DNA of 64,000 bases from a virus. Of the stretch, positions 17,801 to 27,328 are shown in pieces. Positions within the stretch are counted from its first letter, which is position 1, and every line of letters begins with the position of its first letter. The translations under genes and the position numbers were made by a program. Below the pieces are notes generated by a model. That model saw nothing but the letters and a program-made list of their open reading frames with translations, made no database searches and was not told the origin of the DNA. The stretch lies in IMG/VR virus record IMGVR_UViG_3300028844_004205, positions 1 to 64,000 of that record; one strand, given 5' to 3'.

Positions 17801-20800
17801 GGATTCTCTCTAGTCCATCGCGACATATGATCCGCGAACCATTCTTGGAAGTCGAGCAAATAAGCTAACTCGCTCTTTGATAAATTTTGTATGCGCTCTT
17901 GGGCAAGAGGGTCTGTCATCAGATTCACTGTTTGCTCTAGTGTCTTTTTACTAGCGAATGTGACTAGTACACTATCATTGTTTCTTAGTTGTGCTTCTCT
18001 CCATTGGAGATAGGACTCATGCATAGCTTCAAACAAAGTAGTATCTGTGCTGTCTACCATGGCCTTCATTTCTTTCGATAGGAGGGCGTGTCCCACTTCG
18101 TGACCTATTAAATCTTGGCGTAGAGTTTTGCTCTGTATTCTAGGATCTATATATATCTTTCCATTTTCTATGAACGCCCGCGTACCTTGGACAAACGCAC
18201 TTATAGCTTTAGGGTGATTTATTACTTCATCTAAAGCGGCCACACTAAGGCCTTCTAATCCTAGTTTCTCACTAAGTTTATTTACCATGAATGTTTCAGA
18301 GCGGTTAACTCTTCTGGTTACTTCCGCTTCTTCTACTGAGAGTTCGAAAGACTCTCCCGAGTTTAAGCCTATAGCAGCAGACTGGAATGTGTCCCCATAT
18401 TTAGCCTTATTTAAGGCCTCTATTACTTCACTTATCTCTGCAATAAGTTTGGCTCTAACCTGATATTCTTTCTCGGTTACCGCGTATCGTACAGTTTCGG
18501 TTTTTATGGCGTGGGCTAGTTCTTTTTCTAGCTCTCCTAACTCCTCTGTTTTAAGTCTTATTTGCTCATTTCTAGCTCGTACCTTCTTAGCTCTCTCTTT
18601 TTCATTTAAGTTTCTTGTTTCTATATTAAGCGCTCGAAGCTTTGCTAACTCCGCTTTAGTAGCTTGTATCTTTTTAGATAAAGGCAGTTTAACTGATTTA
18701 GGGGAATCTATTAACGTATTATAAAGTCCTTCCAATCTCTTCTCTAGCTCCTTTATCATAGGAGATTCCCTATTAGCAGGGCCAGTAGTACCACCTTGAT
18801 CTGACAAAGGTTGCTTTTGTCTTACCTGCTTCATTAGATCTTTTGATTCTAAAGAACCAGCTGTAGTAAAATTTAACTGCGCAGCAGCATCTCCTTTATC
18901 TGAAGTATCTGAATCTTGGTTAGAGCCTAGCTCTTGGCTACCTTCAGCGTTGTTGATGAAGTCATCTATTAAAAAGTCAATACTACCTTCAATGTCTGGA
19001 TTTTCTTCTAGCTGAGAAACTTCATCAAATAAGTCTCTTATCCTAGGGTTAGTAGTTTCATCTACTTTCACGAAATCGGACAGCGCATTTGTATAAGTAA
19101 ATCTTTCTGATATTTCTCCCTTGCCTGCATATTTTGATTTAGCATCTCTAGTTCTTATAAGCGCGGCGATAGCTTTAGGTATAGCCTCATCCTGAGAGCG
19201 CACAAACGTTTCGGGGAGAGTCGCGATTATCTTCTGCATCTCCTCGAATGTCATGTTAGGGCGACCATCTCTATGGAACACTATTTCTTTAGGTCCCATT
19301 ATATTGTTAAAGTCTGTTTCTCGGAGCTTAAGACCGTTTTGGTTAAGGGAAACAATGCCCTCTAAGAAAGCTACCGCTATATCTACATCTGATGCGGTTT
19401 TTTTGTTAACTTGCAGCTTGTTAAGCATACGCCTAATAAGGCGTGAAGGTTTGATATTGTAAACTCTATTAGGATTTCTAGGTTTACCAACACCAATAAC
19501 CCTAGCCTCCGCGGTGTTGATGACTCTTACTTGGAACTCATTTCCCCCTCTTTCTCGTTTACCATTAGGGTTAACCGCTATAGCTTCTTCGAAGTTACCA
19601 AAGTCCCCTTCGTTGCCTAATATTTCTGCTTCACTCAAACTTACATCTGCTGGGTCTATACCTTCTAATGGGTTAGACACAACCTTTATAACATGAAGGT
19701 TTTCTAACACAGCCATAGATTGGGCAAACGTTGGTTCTTTCGTTCCTTGGAAAGGTTTAACTAACCCTTGGATCTTAGTGTTATTAGGATTCTTAGCTAT
19801 TAGGTCCTTTGCTTCTCGTTTAGCTATACCCTTTATCACCCTTCTAGATAACCCTCTATCCTTCAAAGCATCAGCCATAGTAGATGGTTCATACACAGCG
19901 TTTTTATTCTGGGATTCTAGTTTAGCTATTCTATCCTTAACTGTGGATAATTTAATAGCCCCTGTTTTTATCTGGTTACCTTTGCCATCAATTCTCTCTC
20001 GGTCATTCTTGAATATAAACCTTTCCCTTATATCAGCGGAGAATTTACTAGCCACAGAATCTTGTAAGCGTGCATTAGCGTCTTCTTGAGATATAGTTTC
20101 CCTATATTCCAAATTGTTAAAGGCTTCTTCCTCTTGTATTATTCGGTCTTCGTTTACTTCTTCCAGTAAATCTTGTACATTATCTATCTCTGTTTCTCTT
20201 ATAAAAGACTCTCTTCTAGCATCTTTTAATCCTCTTTTGTCAGCTTCCTTTATTACCTTATCACGTTGACCGAATGTTTCTCTTAACTCATCTATTACTT
20301 CTTCAGTGGGCTCTACCTTACCCGCAGCTATATCCATTATAACGTTTATATTGGAAGATGTTAATGTGGTGCCTCCTGCTTCATCGGATCTCTTACGTAA
20401 GAAAGCTGCTGTGGTATCGATGCCACCTAACCCTCTAGCGTGCTTAACACCTAAGTCGTGTACCAATTCTCTTACATCAGGGTCGTCCAAATCCTGAGGA
20501 TCTATATTCGCGGCTTCTGGTATATCCTGCATTAACTTTAGTTGTTCTGACGCGCGTGTTATAGCTAACTCATCTTCGCCCTCTATATCATCCATAGCAT
20601 CAGCTAATGGGTCAGAGTTAAAGTTAAGTGCTGAATTCGCTATAGACGCTCCACCACCAATACCGCCGCCAAATATGGCGCCACCTGCGGCAGCAGTAAG
20701 TATCTCATCTATGCCTTCTTCTGTGAATATCTCTCTGTTCTCATTTACGAATTTAATTGTGGCTCTTTCAATAATTGTTTGAGCTGTCTCAGTTCCGGCT

Positions 20801-21462
20801 TCTAGTAACCCTTGTTCTGTAGCATCTTTGAGAGCTCTCTTTATGAAGTTACTACCAGCTTTACCGGCACCAAACTTACTTAATACATTTACTACAGGCA
20901 GGCCTTCTAAAACACCAGCCGTTGTACCACCAGCAATAGATATACCTGCTAGTTCTCTAAGAGATCTACCTTTTTCGTCTGCTTCTACTGCCTCTGGAAA
21001 TATAGAACCTGTCTCAACGCCTGCACCTGCGCCTACGATGCCAGCAGTGGCCGCTTGCTTAGCTGTAACAGCACCCGCGAGTCCGAGTCCAGTTCTGGCG
21101 GCAAGGGCGGTAGGGGCTCCTAGTGCTAGAGCCCCGAACAAGGGGGCGTTAGTACCTAAAGTATTAACTACGAAGTCTGTTAAGTCTTCAAAGGTTTCTA
21201 CTTGGCTAACAGTGGTAACTCGGTTCTGGGACCTAGATAACACTTCTTGCGAATCGTGTATTAACCCTAGTTTTTTTCGGGCGTAATCATCTTGCCCTAG
21301 CACAGCAGCGCCTGCAGCCGCGGCTCCGCGGGCTGCATTGGTAACATTCTTTGCGCCGGTGTTAAGAGCATTACTAAGCTGCCCAGAGGCACGTAATCTT
21401 AAAGGTGCTTGTGAACTAGTATTAGGTAACTCTGTAGGCGGTAACGGGTTAAACCGCGCCAT
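14887..21462 (-). CDS. Giant polyvalent internal virion protein with zincin metalloprotease motif
   Basis: The gene encodes 2191 residues. The N-terminal 300 residues carry several Ala/Gly-rich hydrophobic stretches able to insert into membranes (for example near 95-150 and 255-280). A long Glu/Lys-rich, probably coiled region follows. At residues 1121-1125 there is a zincin motif HEVGH in an LIGHEVGHALLS context, and a plausible third ligand Glu1207 in QEWFADHMS. The C-terminal 600 residues are mixed, with further hydrophobic segments near 1730-1780 and 1990-2040. Size, location and architecture fit an ejection protein delivered into the cell with the DNA, like other polyvalent phage proteins. 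Protease activity is inferred from the motif. Confidence 0.75.
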   Translation of the reverse strand: MARFNPLPPTELPNTSSQAPLRLRASGQLSNALNTGAKNVTNAARGAAAAGAAVLGQDDYARKKLGLIHDSQEVLSRSQNRVTTVSQVETFEDLTDFVVNTLGTNAPLFGALALGAPTALAARTGLGLAGAVTAKQAATAGIVGAGAGVETGSIFPEAVEADEKGRSLRELAGISIAGGTTAGVLEGLPVVNVLSKFGAGKAGSNFIKRALKDATEQGLLEAGTETAQTIIERATIKFVNENREIFTEEGIDEILTAAAGGAIFGGGIGGGASIANSALNFNSDPLADAMDDIEGEDELAITRASEQLKLMQDIPEAANIDPQDLDDPDVRELVHDLGVKHARGLGGIDTTAAFLRKRSDEAGGTTLTSSNINVIMDIAAGKVEPTEEVIDELRETFGQRDKVIKEADKRGLKDARRESFIRETEIDNVQDLLEEVNEDRIIQEEEAFNNLEYRETISQEDANARLQDSVASKFSADIRERFIFKNDRERIDGKGNQIKTGAIKLSTVKDRIAKLESQNKNAVYEPSTMADALKDRGLSRRVIKGIAKREAKDLIAKNPNNTKIQGLVKPFQGTKEPTFAQSMAVLENLHVIKVVSNPLEGIDPADVSLSEAEILGNEGDFGNFEEAIAVNPNGKRERGGNEFQVRVINTAEARVIGVGKPRNPNRVYNIKPSRLIRRMLNKLQVNKKTASDVDIAVAFLEGIVSLNQNGLKLRETDFNNIMGPKEIVFHRDGRPNMTFEEMQKIIATLPETFVRSQDEAIPKAIAALIRTRDAKSKYAGKGEISERFTYTNALSDFVKVDETTNPRIRDLFDEVSQLEENPDIEGSIDFLIDDFINNAEGSQELGSNQDSDTSDKGDAAAQLNFTTAGSLESKDLMKQVRQKQPLSDQGGTTGPANRESPMIKELEKRLEGLYNTLIDSPKSVKLPLSKKIQATKAELAKLRALNIETRNLNEKERAKKVRARNEQIRLKTEELGELEKELAHAIKTETVRYAVTEKEYQVRAKLIAEISEVIEALNKAKYGDTFQSAAIGLNSGESFELSVEEAEVTRRVNRSETFMVNKLSEKLGLEGLSVAALDEVINHPKAISAFVQGTRAFIENGKIYIDPRIQSKTLRQDLIGHEVGHALLSKEMKAMVDSTDTTLFEAMHESYLQWREAQLRNNDSVLVTFASKKTLEQTVNLMTDPLAQERIQNLSKSELAYLLDFQEWFADHMSRWTRENPVVKEPTDIVAKFFKGLKDILAEALKVAKSTLGFSPDVTVAAYIDDVISRNKKATLNADLTDKANSMPEELDQKLAAAAKIVTEKPFSEEAKEALRDVFMNELSPEHKKTMARFLGSRFTFKRLHNLLAEDKEAQFEITVDPYAAMAYAYQFHLAGTDITTGKSFLNTGPSTRTVFDYISEILEEVFGYVQDHHQAEKIFAAIASRQISKNYVVENRVRDTITKRAVQNIVDFTSQKMHPLMDTFGRTADARMRATNNPFFIQLANKFNIRSSNSAGVSETYFTARTRKIGFFTNKWASLVTGLDEFEKADLHEVLLDVNKFNALPKGDIVAQRARAAKNLFTEMSAYSKNKGVEVGFLKDYFPWVYDGKELAERSDEFKNLLLQDKFKAEIEAINLANAKVKLAKANKDLPKDEKLFLEDIGVDTPEEFVESIIDTLVNKDGYADVEINPDRNEFTPFMGSINKRVLSFVTDIGNAADQEMLTSFFSKDIDNVVHSYIRQVVKRSEFTERFGSEGLVIQDLLEAAEEFGATKEELTMAHHYVDAMIGKLGYSNNQRLMKFFSKIRNKRDDEGNLIYIEVAPGEVVNPTLQKIFSAAVVTQNFAVLSLATFTSLVDPIGIAVRGGSMDVAMTALKAGAKEITNAVQQLAGGDKKLYRSEMLKIAESLGVIEGHVLNEALEWEYGATWLTPGIKRANEFFFKSIGLTQLTKLTRVMAVSGGMQFLKRHGKMNNPLSVRYMEDLNLQEGDVITDATGGVKLLTSSERSDMARKKPEGYEEILAADERVKAAISRFVDTSILRPNAAQRPIWASDPHFILVFHLKSFMYAFHDNILRRAFSEALGHNNYGPVMFLALFAPMMMISDLFRDLFREAVGNPSGNPARSLGDRAMNSVQRSGLLGLGQIFADAGQDIRMGGAGIESFLGPTYQNGVTEFAEALTEGGNEWVDLMEKNEPYGNSTQPFSAVADFMAEE

Positions 21463-21466
21463 ATTA

Positions 21467-22879
21467 TTATTCTGCTCCTGCTTGTTTTAATCTATCTAGT
21501 TCTAATATTAAAAATTGAGCTTCTCTCTCGGGTAGATTTTCAATAGATACAGCCGCTTCATCATCTACATGAATAACTTTATCTTTTATAGATACTCTAG
21601 CTAACGATTCAGAAGGGGTTCCGGGGAACGCGAGATCTTGGCCAAAGAAAGTACCTTCTCCAAAAATTTCATTCATCGTACTACCTTCCGCTTCAGCTAT
21701 TGCCCTAAGTGTTTTTTGTGCTACAGCTTGATATACTTGGCTCCCCGGTCCTTCCTCAGAGGCTCGTTGGAACGCTATGTCTGCTTGTGCGGGATTCTTG
21801 TCTAAGAAATCTACTTCCACCTGTAGCTGTTTTTGTCTTTCGCCCGCCTGTTCGACACCTGCTTGCCGTTCTTCAAGATCTTGCTTACGCCTAGCTAAAC
21901 CAAACTCACCTTCTGCTTTTCTATTATCAAATTCTTGTTGTCTAGCTTCGGCTCCTGCGGCTAGTCTACTTCGAGATCCTTCCTCCGCCGCGACTGCGTT
22001 ATTTATATTAAGAATCCCCGCAACAGCTCCACCTTGTAAGGCTCTACTACGTCCTCCGCGTAATTGCTCCCCGCCTTCTACTTTTGGAGCAGGTCCTTGT
22101 GGGCCTTCACTAGGAGCGTTGAATAAAGTGTCTCTTATAGTAGGTAACTGCGGACCTTGTGGCCCAAACCTCGAAGGTTCATTTGGTATACTTGAACGTA
22201 AGAACCCTGTGCCCTTTGGTAAATTATAAGGGTTAGGAGAAGTGCCTCCTTGTTCTAGTACTTCATCTATACTCCGCCCACCTAATGCTTGTCTCTGCTG
22301 ACCTTGAGTAGGATCTGTTGTAGTTATAGGTCTAGCTGTTTTGTTAAGAGGCGTTTCATTTTCAAATTCAGAGCCACCAAATTCTGGAAGAAGGCCAGCT
22401 ATCCTATCCCCTTGGCCAAGAAGAGCTGCGTTACCTATATTCCTTAAAGTTCCTAACCCAAAATCACCGGCATCATTACCTGTTAACTTATTATCATCTA
22501 TAGTCCCTCCGGGATCCAACGCTGACTGGACTGTCCCAATTGCAGTTGCTACTGGTAAAGAACCTTTAACAAGTTTACCAAATCTTCCAAATCTTCCTTT
22601 TCCTTTACTCAGGTCGGTGTTTGTAACAGCGGGAGGAGGTTTTTGCCCGGGTTTCGTTTTTGAATTATCAAAAGCAAATGGATCTCCTTTTCCACCTACT
22701 TTTTTTCCTTTCAAATACTCCTTACGTTCCCCCCTGTTACGTAGTTTCGTCCGTACTTTTGCGGCTCCTTTTTTTGCACCACCTGTAACAGCGCTGACCG
22801 CTTGGCCAAATCTTTTACGTGCACCGTCGAAAAAACCTGTTTTTTCATCTGGTATCTTAGTCGTCATATTAGTCGTCAT
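21467..22879 (-). CDS. Internal virion protein candidate with hydrophobic Gly/Ala module
   Basis: The gene encodes 470 residues. The N-terminal 100 residues are strongly basic (RKRFGQAVSAV, GERKEYLKGKK). Residues about 100-155 form a module GSLPVATAIGTVQSALDPGG...LGTLRNIGNAALLG, which resembles the hydrophobic modules in the products of 33545-34144 and 34146-35177. A Gln/Glu-rich coiled coil follows at about 310-350. The start ATG at 22879 lies just before the upstream stop. Neighbouring the giant polyvalent protein, it is likely ejected or internal. Confidence 0.6.
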   Translation of the reverse strand: MTTNMTTKIPDEKTGFFDGARKRFGQAVSAVTGGAKKGAAKVRTKLRNRGERKEYLKGKKVGGKGDPFAFDNSKTKPGQKPPPAVTNTDLSKGKGRFGRFGKLVKGSLPVATAIGTVQSALDPGGTIDDNKLTGNDAGDFGLGTLRNIGNAALLGQGDRIAGLLPEFGGSEFENETPLNKTARPITTTDPTQGQQRQALGGRSIDEVLEQGGTSPNPYNLPKGTGFLRSSIPNEPSRFGPQGPQLPTIRDTLFNAPSEGPQGPAPKVEGGEQLRGGRSRALQGGAVAGILNINNAVAAEEGSRSRLAAGAEARQQEFDNRKAEGEFGLARRKQDLEERQAGVEQAGERQKQLQVEVDFLDKNPAQADIAFQRASEEGPGSQVYQAVAQKTLRAIAEAEGSTMNEIFGEGTFFGQDLAFPGTPSESLARVSIKDKVIHVDDEAAVSIENLPEREAQFLILELDRLKQAGAE

Positions 22880-24680
22880 CTGATGTTCCTTGTAAACTCT
22901 TCATTGATTGTGCTGTTGATAATAGAGAGTCATATGCTATAACACCCGTCTCAATACCTTTTAATCTTAATTCCGCAGCGGCCTTTAATTTCTCTATTTG
23001 TAATCTAGCTGCCTCTTGGTCTAGAGAAGTTTCTTGCTCTTGCGCCTTATTAAACAAATCCCATGCGCCTTCTAAAGAACTAAAGAAGGAAGACCATCCT
23101 GCTATATTAGCCTTATATGCGTCTGTATCCGATGCGTATGTGGTTGTAAGAGACGCTACTCTGGCTACCTCAGTTCTGAGCTCTTCTTGGTATTTAGTTA
23201 TATTAGCATTATATACTCTTAAGTCTAGCTCTTTAGCTCTTATCTGTGTTTCCACATTCTGTATCTCTACTGTGGTTTGAGTAGCTGCAGCGCTTACTTG
23301 AGTTCTATAAGCATCCACCTGTGACTTAAATATCTCAGTTTTAGCGAGTTCTCCTCTTATAGCAGACTCATATAAACCAACTTCTGTTTTACGAGCATCT
23401 ACTTGAGCTACAAATGCCTGTATCTGAGAAGTATACTGTGTTATCTTAGCTTGTTCAATAGATACTTGTATCTCTGTAGCTCTTAGCTGGTTCTGGTATA
23501 CTCGCACTAGCGCTTCTACTCCGGCTATTTGGGAGTTATATATTTCCAACTGTATTCTGTTAGCTTCTTGTTTAGCGATAGATGCTTCTACTTGCGTTTT
23601 AAATATCTGAGTTTGGGCTATAAGGCCTTGTATTTCAGCTTGGTAAGAATCAGTGAATGCTTTATAGTGTTCAAGCTCAGTATTAAACCTTCGCACTTGA
23701 GCGTCAAATATCTTAATAGCAAATTCTGCGCCGAACTGTTCTACCCGCAATAAACGTTCTTGCCTGAACCCATAGTCTGTAAGCAACATCTGATTTACTG
23801 TAGTACCTTGGGTAAGAGCAAACTGCCTAGCTTGTCGAAGTATATCAGCGCGTTTTATATTTATATCTCTGTTTACATCTGATAACTTATTTTGTAGATC
23901 TTGTTTGGCTTGGTTTACTAACTCAGCCATCGCGCCTGTAGGTAAGGAATGCCCCTTAGTAGAAAAGCTTCTTATCACTTCTCCTTCCTGCGCTATAGCG
24001 GCTCTTACTTCTCTATCTTTAGTCCGCTCATATAAGGCTTCTTCGTCGACTGAGGCTACCCCATATCCACCGTCAGTTAAATCTGCTTTTAATAACGCCT
24101 GTACTAAATCTAGTACTTCATTCTCATAGCCCTCGTCTGCATATTCGAAAGTGTTACTAGGTGCTAGCAAATCTGGTATATCTGGAAATTGCTCAGAGAA
24201 CTTAGGTATTGTTATCGTAGGGGCAGAAGGGAACTCCACATCTGTTAAAGTTGGGAGATCGGGTAATACAACATCGTCTGCCACGGGTGCGAATATATCG
24301 TTAACTGTAGGAGCACTTGGCTCTGTTGGTAGTAATAAGCTAGGTGCTGCTGGTATAGTTACTTCAGGTGCTGCCCCTTCAAACCCGGGCACTGTTATAG
24401 GGTTAACTGTGTCAATACCTGAAACATCTGGCACACTGCCTGTTGCTGTGGGGCTATTAAACGTTGTATTAGGTCTTGTAGGGGGATTGTTTACTACCGA
24501 TACAAAATCTGCGTAGTTTGGGGTGTACGCGAACACTCTCCCCCCGGGTATTGCTACATTAAAAGCTACAGTATCCACGAAATTACGAAGCTGGTCAATA
24601 AAGGACGACACACTTTCACCATAGGTGGTTAACTGTTCCTGCCCTATTGCTAATAATTCTGCATTGGTTTCCGTAGTCAT
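22869..24680 (-). CDS. Long coiled-coil virion protein
   Basis: The gene encodes 603 residues. After a small N-terminal domain there is a Pro/Thr-rich linker (about 80-170) and then a very long helical region (about 215-590) in which short blocks such as KTEIFKSQVDAYRTQV and FVAQVDARKTEVGLYES recur, giving a heptad-like pattern rich in Gln, Ala, Glu and Ile. I know no enzyme with this layout. It resembles coiled-coil proteins encoded next to internal virion proteins in podoviruses. It may form the ejection conduit or a core component. Confidence 0.65.
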   Translation of the reverse strand: MTTETNAELLAIGQEQLTTYGESVSSFIDQLRNFVDTVAFNVAIPGGRVFAYTPNYADFVSVVNNPPTRPNTTFNSPTATGSVPDVSGIDTVNPITVPGFEGAAPEVTIPAAPSLLLPTEPSAPTVNDIFAPVADDVVLPDLPTLTDVEFPSAPTITIPKFSEQFPDIPDLLAPSNTFEYADEGYENEVLDLVQALLKADLTDGGYGVASVDEEALYERTKDREVRAAIAQEGEVIRSFSTKGHSLPTGAMAELVNQAKQDLQNKLSDVNRDINIKRADILRQARQFALTQGTTVNQMLLTDYGFRQERLLRVEQFGAEFAIKIFDAQVRRFNTELEHYKAFTDSYQAEIQGLIAQTQIFKTQVEASIAKQEANRIQLEIYNSQIAGVEALVRVYQNQLRATEIQVSIEQAKITQYTSQIQAFVAQVDARKTEVGLYESAIRGELAKTEIFKSQVDAYRTQVSAAATQTTVEIQNVETQIRAKELDLRVYNANITKYQEELRTEVARVASLTTTYASDTDAYKANIAGWSSFFSSLEGAWDLFNKAQEQETSLDQEAARLQIEKLKAAAELRLKGIETGVIAYDSLLSTAQSMKSLQGTSDDD

Positions 24681-27262
24681 TAAGTTTTCCTTTCAGTGGA
24701 TCGATAAAGAGTCTTTACATCTTCTATTAGGAAGTCCGACCCTGCTACATTCTTCATCCCTATTTGCCAATAACGTGATTTTATGCCCCTTGCTGGGGTA
24801 ACTCTACTGGGTTTAGAGCCTGAATCATGGGCAATACGCTTTACAGCATACTCTCTTTGACTATCTTCTCCGTCGTTGTTCAGTATCATTTCCATATCTC
24901 CGTCAGATTTATAGCCCACATATACTTGGTCCAAGCGTTTTATAGTGGCATCGTCCAGATCATCGTACCCAGTTAACCATTCTGCGGCTATATTTGTACC
25001 GGCATCGTTGCAGCCGGTTAGCTCAAATATCCCGGCGGTAGTAACCCCATAGAATTTACCATCGAATTCCCCTATTTCTAGGTAATCGTAATTCAGGTAG
25101 TTGGTAACTGCTCCGTTCTCAGTGTTCAAAGCATAGGTTGTTGTCACATAATCTACAGCATTTACAACAAACGCTACTGTTATAAGCGCTGGAATCTCTA
25201 CATCTACTGTAGAAAATACATCTGAGAACCCTACTATCTCTGCGGTCAGGGCTGGTAATATTTGACTAGCTGTAGCAACACTTCCGGATGCTACAGATAT
25301 TGTAGATGCTAAAGGTCTAAATTCAGCCTCTAAGGTGCTGTCTATACCTGTGATAGCTTTAGCAGTTATTCGTACCTTTGGAATGCTTCTAGCTAATGTA
25401 AAAACACCTAAAGTTGAAACCGCTGAGTTAATTGTTATGCTAGGAAGCTTACGGTTTACAGTAGCTGTAGCAGAACCATACATAGCGGCATTTACAGTTA
25501 GCTTTGGCAAACTTCCGCTGGCTGTAATACCTCCGCGTGTTTCTATAGTAAGTGCTGGAATAGAAGCGTTTGTGGATAAAAGCGATCCAGCCGCTAGAGC
25601 TGCAGCGCCTGTTAATTTAGGGAACTCCGTAACCCCTAATAAAATAGGAGCGGGTATTATAACACCTTCAGAAGTTAATAATGGTAAAGTAGCATCACCA
25701 CGGAAAGTATCCAAAACTGTGGCGGTACCGGAGGCTGATAAGGCCTGTATTTCTGCCCCACCAGCAGCGTGAATAGTAGTTCTAGCTGTTGCAGTTATAG
25801 AAGGTGTTGCGGTAACCCCGCCTGTAAGTAGAGTGGGAAGAGTTCCTGTGCCCTCTGACCCTAGCCTTAGTGTAACACCACCATCAACATGCCAAGTGGA
25901 TACTGCAGTACCTGTTATAACTGGGGTTATTTCAACTATGCCATCAGCAAATAACTGAGTAGATCTAGTAGCTGTACTGGTTACACCAAGAACCATCTCG
26001 GCTCCACCAACACCGTGTTCTGTATCATTAGATGCAGTGGCATCAACAGCTAAGGTTATTTCAACTGCGCCTGCAGTAGGTACAGGAGCGGTCCATGCAC
26101 TAAACCCTGTCGGAGGCGTATAAGTGAAATCTGCAGGATCTGTATATATTTTAAATATAGGGTAAAATTGTGTTCCATCTGGCCTAGCGATTATAGTAAA
26201 ACCAGAGCCTGTTAATGTCCCATGTTCTCCGGTACCGGCTACAGGGTCCCCACTATCGAACCAAGTATTAGCCGCCCCATACCATATTTTATTGGTGTCG
26301 AAGTTTACTGCGCAATGAAATACTGTGCCTTGTGTTTGGGCTGTCCCAATAGACGAATCATAAGTTGAACCATCATAGCCATCTGCTACACCCGAACCAT
26401 TGCGTACCATCCAAGTATTGGCTGAAGAAAATGGTGCGGTAGTTGTTAGATCAAAAGAACTATTAGCTACACCGAACTCTACTCTTTCTGTGCCGCCCGT
26501 AGGTCCGAGATCTGCAAGTTCAAAATAATATAATCCTGATGACTTAGGGCTGTTAGTTTGAGCTGTATCGAAAGAGCTACGATAAGTTATTATAGATCTA
26601 GTTGAGTCAGGGACTGCACCTATAGGTAAAGTAGTACTATCTGACTCAACCTGCTCGAAAGTATCGAAATAAGCGTAGGTAGCATTTATATCATTAACTG
26701 AATCTGTCCACCCAGTGAACCCGGATGTAGGCGTATCAGAAAATGCTGATGCCCCGAAATTAGCGGTTACTGTATTAGCCCCACCTGCGTCTTGGTCAAT
26801 ATAGACAAACGGTGCCCATAGATTTCGAGCAAATTCAGCGTCTGCTGAACCCATAACTCCTTGGGTTGTGCCGTTCTTAAAAAATTCTACGGTCTCATTA
26901 ACAAAATCTACTTCACATGTAATTCTGTCACTTGTGGTATAAGTAGCCCCATACGCTGAGGAAGTGCCATGTATATTTTTTTGACCATCACTGAAATATA
27001 GAAAGTTACCAGTAGATGTTGATATTCCTCCTGCTACAGGTCTACCATGGACTGCTATCCCTAGACCTATAACTTTACCTGTTCCATTATGCGCATCTAC
27101 ATCAAATTCGAAATGAAACTTTTCAGTGTTATAGGTAAAATCTTTACCAAATACACCTAGCGTGTTGCCTCCACCTGAGGCTACAGACGTAGTGAGATCA
27201 CCACCAGATAAAGTATTACCTGTAGCTACATGTGAGGGATTAAAAGTTGTATACGTAGGCAT
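24680..27262 (-). CDS. Tail protein with two SPRY-like domains and conserved C-terminal domain
   Basis: The gene encodes 860 residues. Residues about 30-190 and 215-390 each follow the SPRY/B30.2 pattern: KFHFEFDV or LYYFELAD, a GxG-type turn, ITCEVDF or FHCAVNFD, then VEFFKNGT or KIWYGAAN, and a final TGFTGWTD or TGFSAWTA. The middle (400-670) consists of degenerate repeats with T-AGG and PALT elements. The last 170 residues (YALNTENGAVTNYLNYDYLEI to RYWQIGMKN and the LYRSTERKT end) match a C-terminal domain I recognise in phage tail proteins. SPRY domains bind protein or glycan ligands, so adsorption or tail-tip attachment is likely. Confidence 0.7.
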   Translation of the reverse strand: MPTYTTFNPSHVATGNTLSGGDLTTSVASGGGNTLGVFGKDFTYNTEKFHFEFDVDAHNGTGKVIGLGIAVHGRPVAGGISTSTGNFLYFSDGQKNIHGTSSAYGATYTTSDRITCEVDFVNETVEFFKNGTTQGVMGSADAEFARNLWAPFVYIDQDAGGANTVTANFGASAFSDTPTSGFTGWTDSVNDINATYAYFDTFEQVESDSTTLPIGAVPDSTRSIITYRSSFDTAQTNSPKSSGLYYFELADLGPTGGTERVEFGVANSSFDLTTTAPFSSANTWMVRNGSGVADGYDGSTYDSSIGTAQTQGTVFHCAVNFDTNKIWYGAANTWFDSGDPVAGTGEHGTLTGSGFTIIARPDGTQFYPIFKIYTDPADFTYTPPTGFSAWTAPVPTAGAVEITLAVDATASNDTEHGVGGAEMVLGVTSTATRSTQLFADGIVEITPVITGTAVSTWHVDGGVTLRLGSEGTGTLPTLLTGGVTATPSITATARTTIHAAGGAEIQALSASGTATVLDTFRGDATLPLLTSEGVIIPAPILLGVTEFPKLTGAAALAAGSLLSTNASIPALTIETRGGITASGSLPKLTVNAAMYGSATATVNRKLPSITINSAVSTLGVFTLARSIPKVRITAKAITGIDSTLEAEFRPLASTISVASGSVATASQILPALTAEIVGFSDVFSTVDVEIPALITVAFVVNAVDYVTTTYALNTENGAVTNYLNYDYLEIGEFDGKFYGVTTAGIFELTGCNDAGTNIAAEWLTGYDDLDDATIKRLDQVYVGYKSDGDMEMILNNDGEDSQREYAVKRIAHDSGSKPSRVTPARGIKSRYWQIGMKNVAGSDFLIEDVKTLYRSTERKT

Positions 27263-27268
27263 ACTTTA

Positions 27269-27286
27269 ACCTCCTGTATAGGAGGT
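27269..27286 (-). promoter_or_regulatory. Hairpin sequestering the ribosome binding site of the SPRY gene
   Basis: On the minus strand ACCTCC-TATACA-GGAGGT forms a perfect 6-bp stem, and the 3' arm GGAGGT is the ribosome binding site of the gene starting at 27262 (6 bases before its ATG). The stem would reduce initiation unless it is opened by ribosomes or an RNA/protein partner. Confidence 0.55.
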
Positions 27287-27328
27287 CTCATCTTTATCAA
27301 AGAGGCACAACCCTTTCATGGGCTGCGT

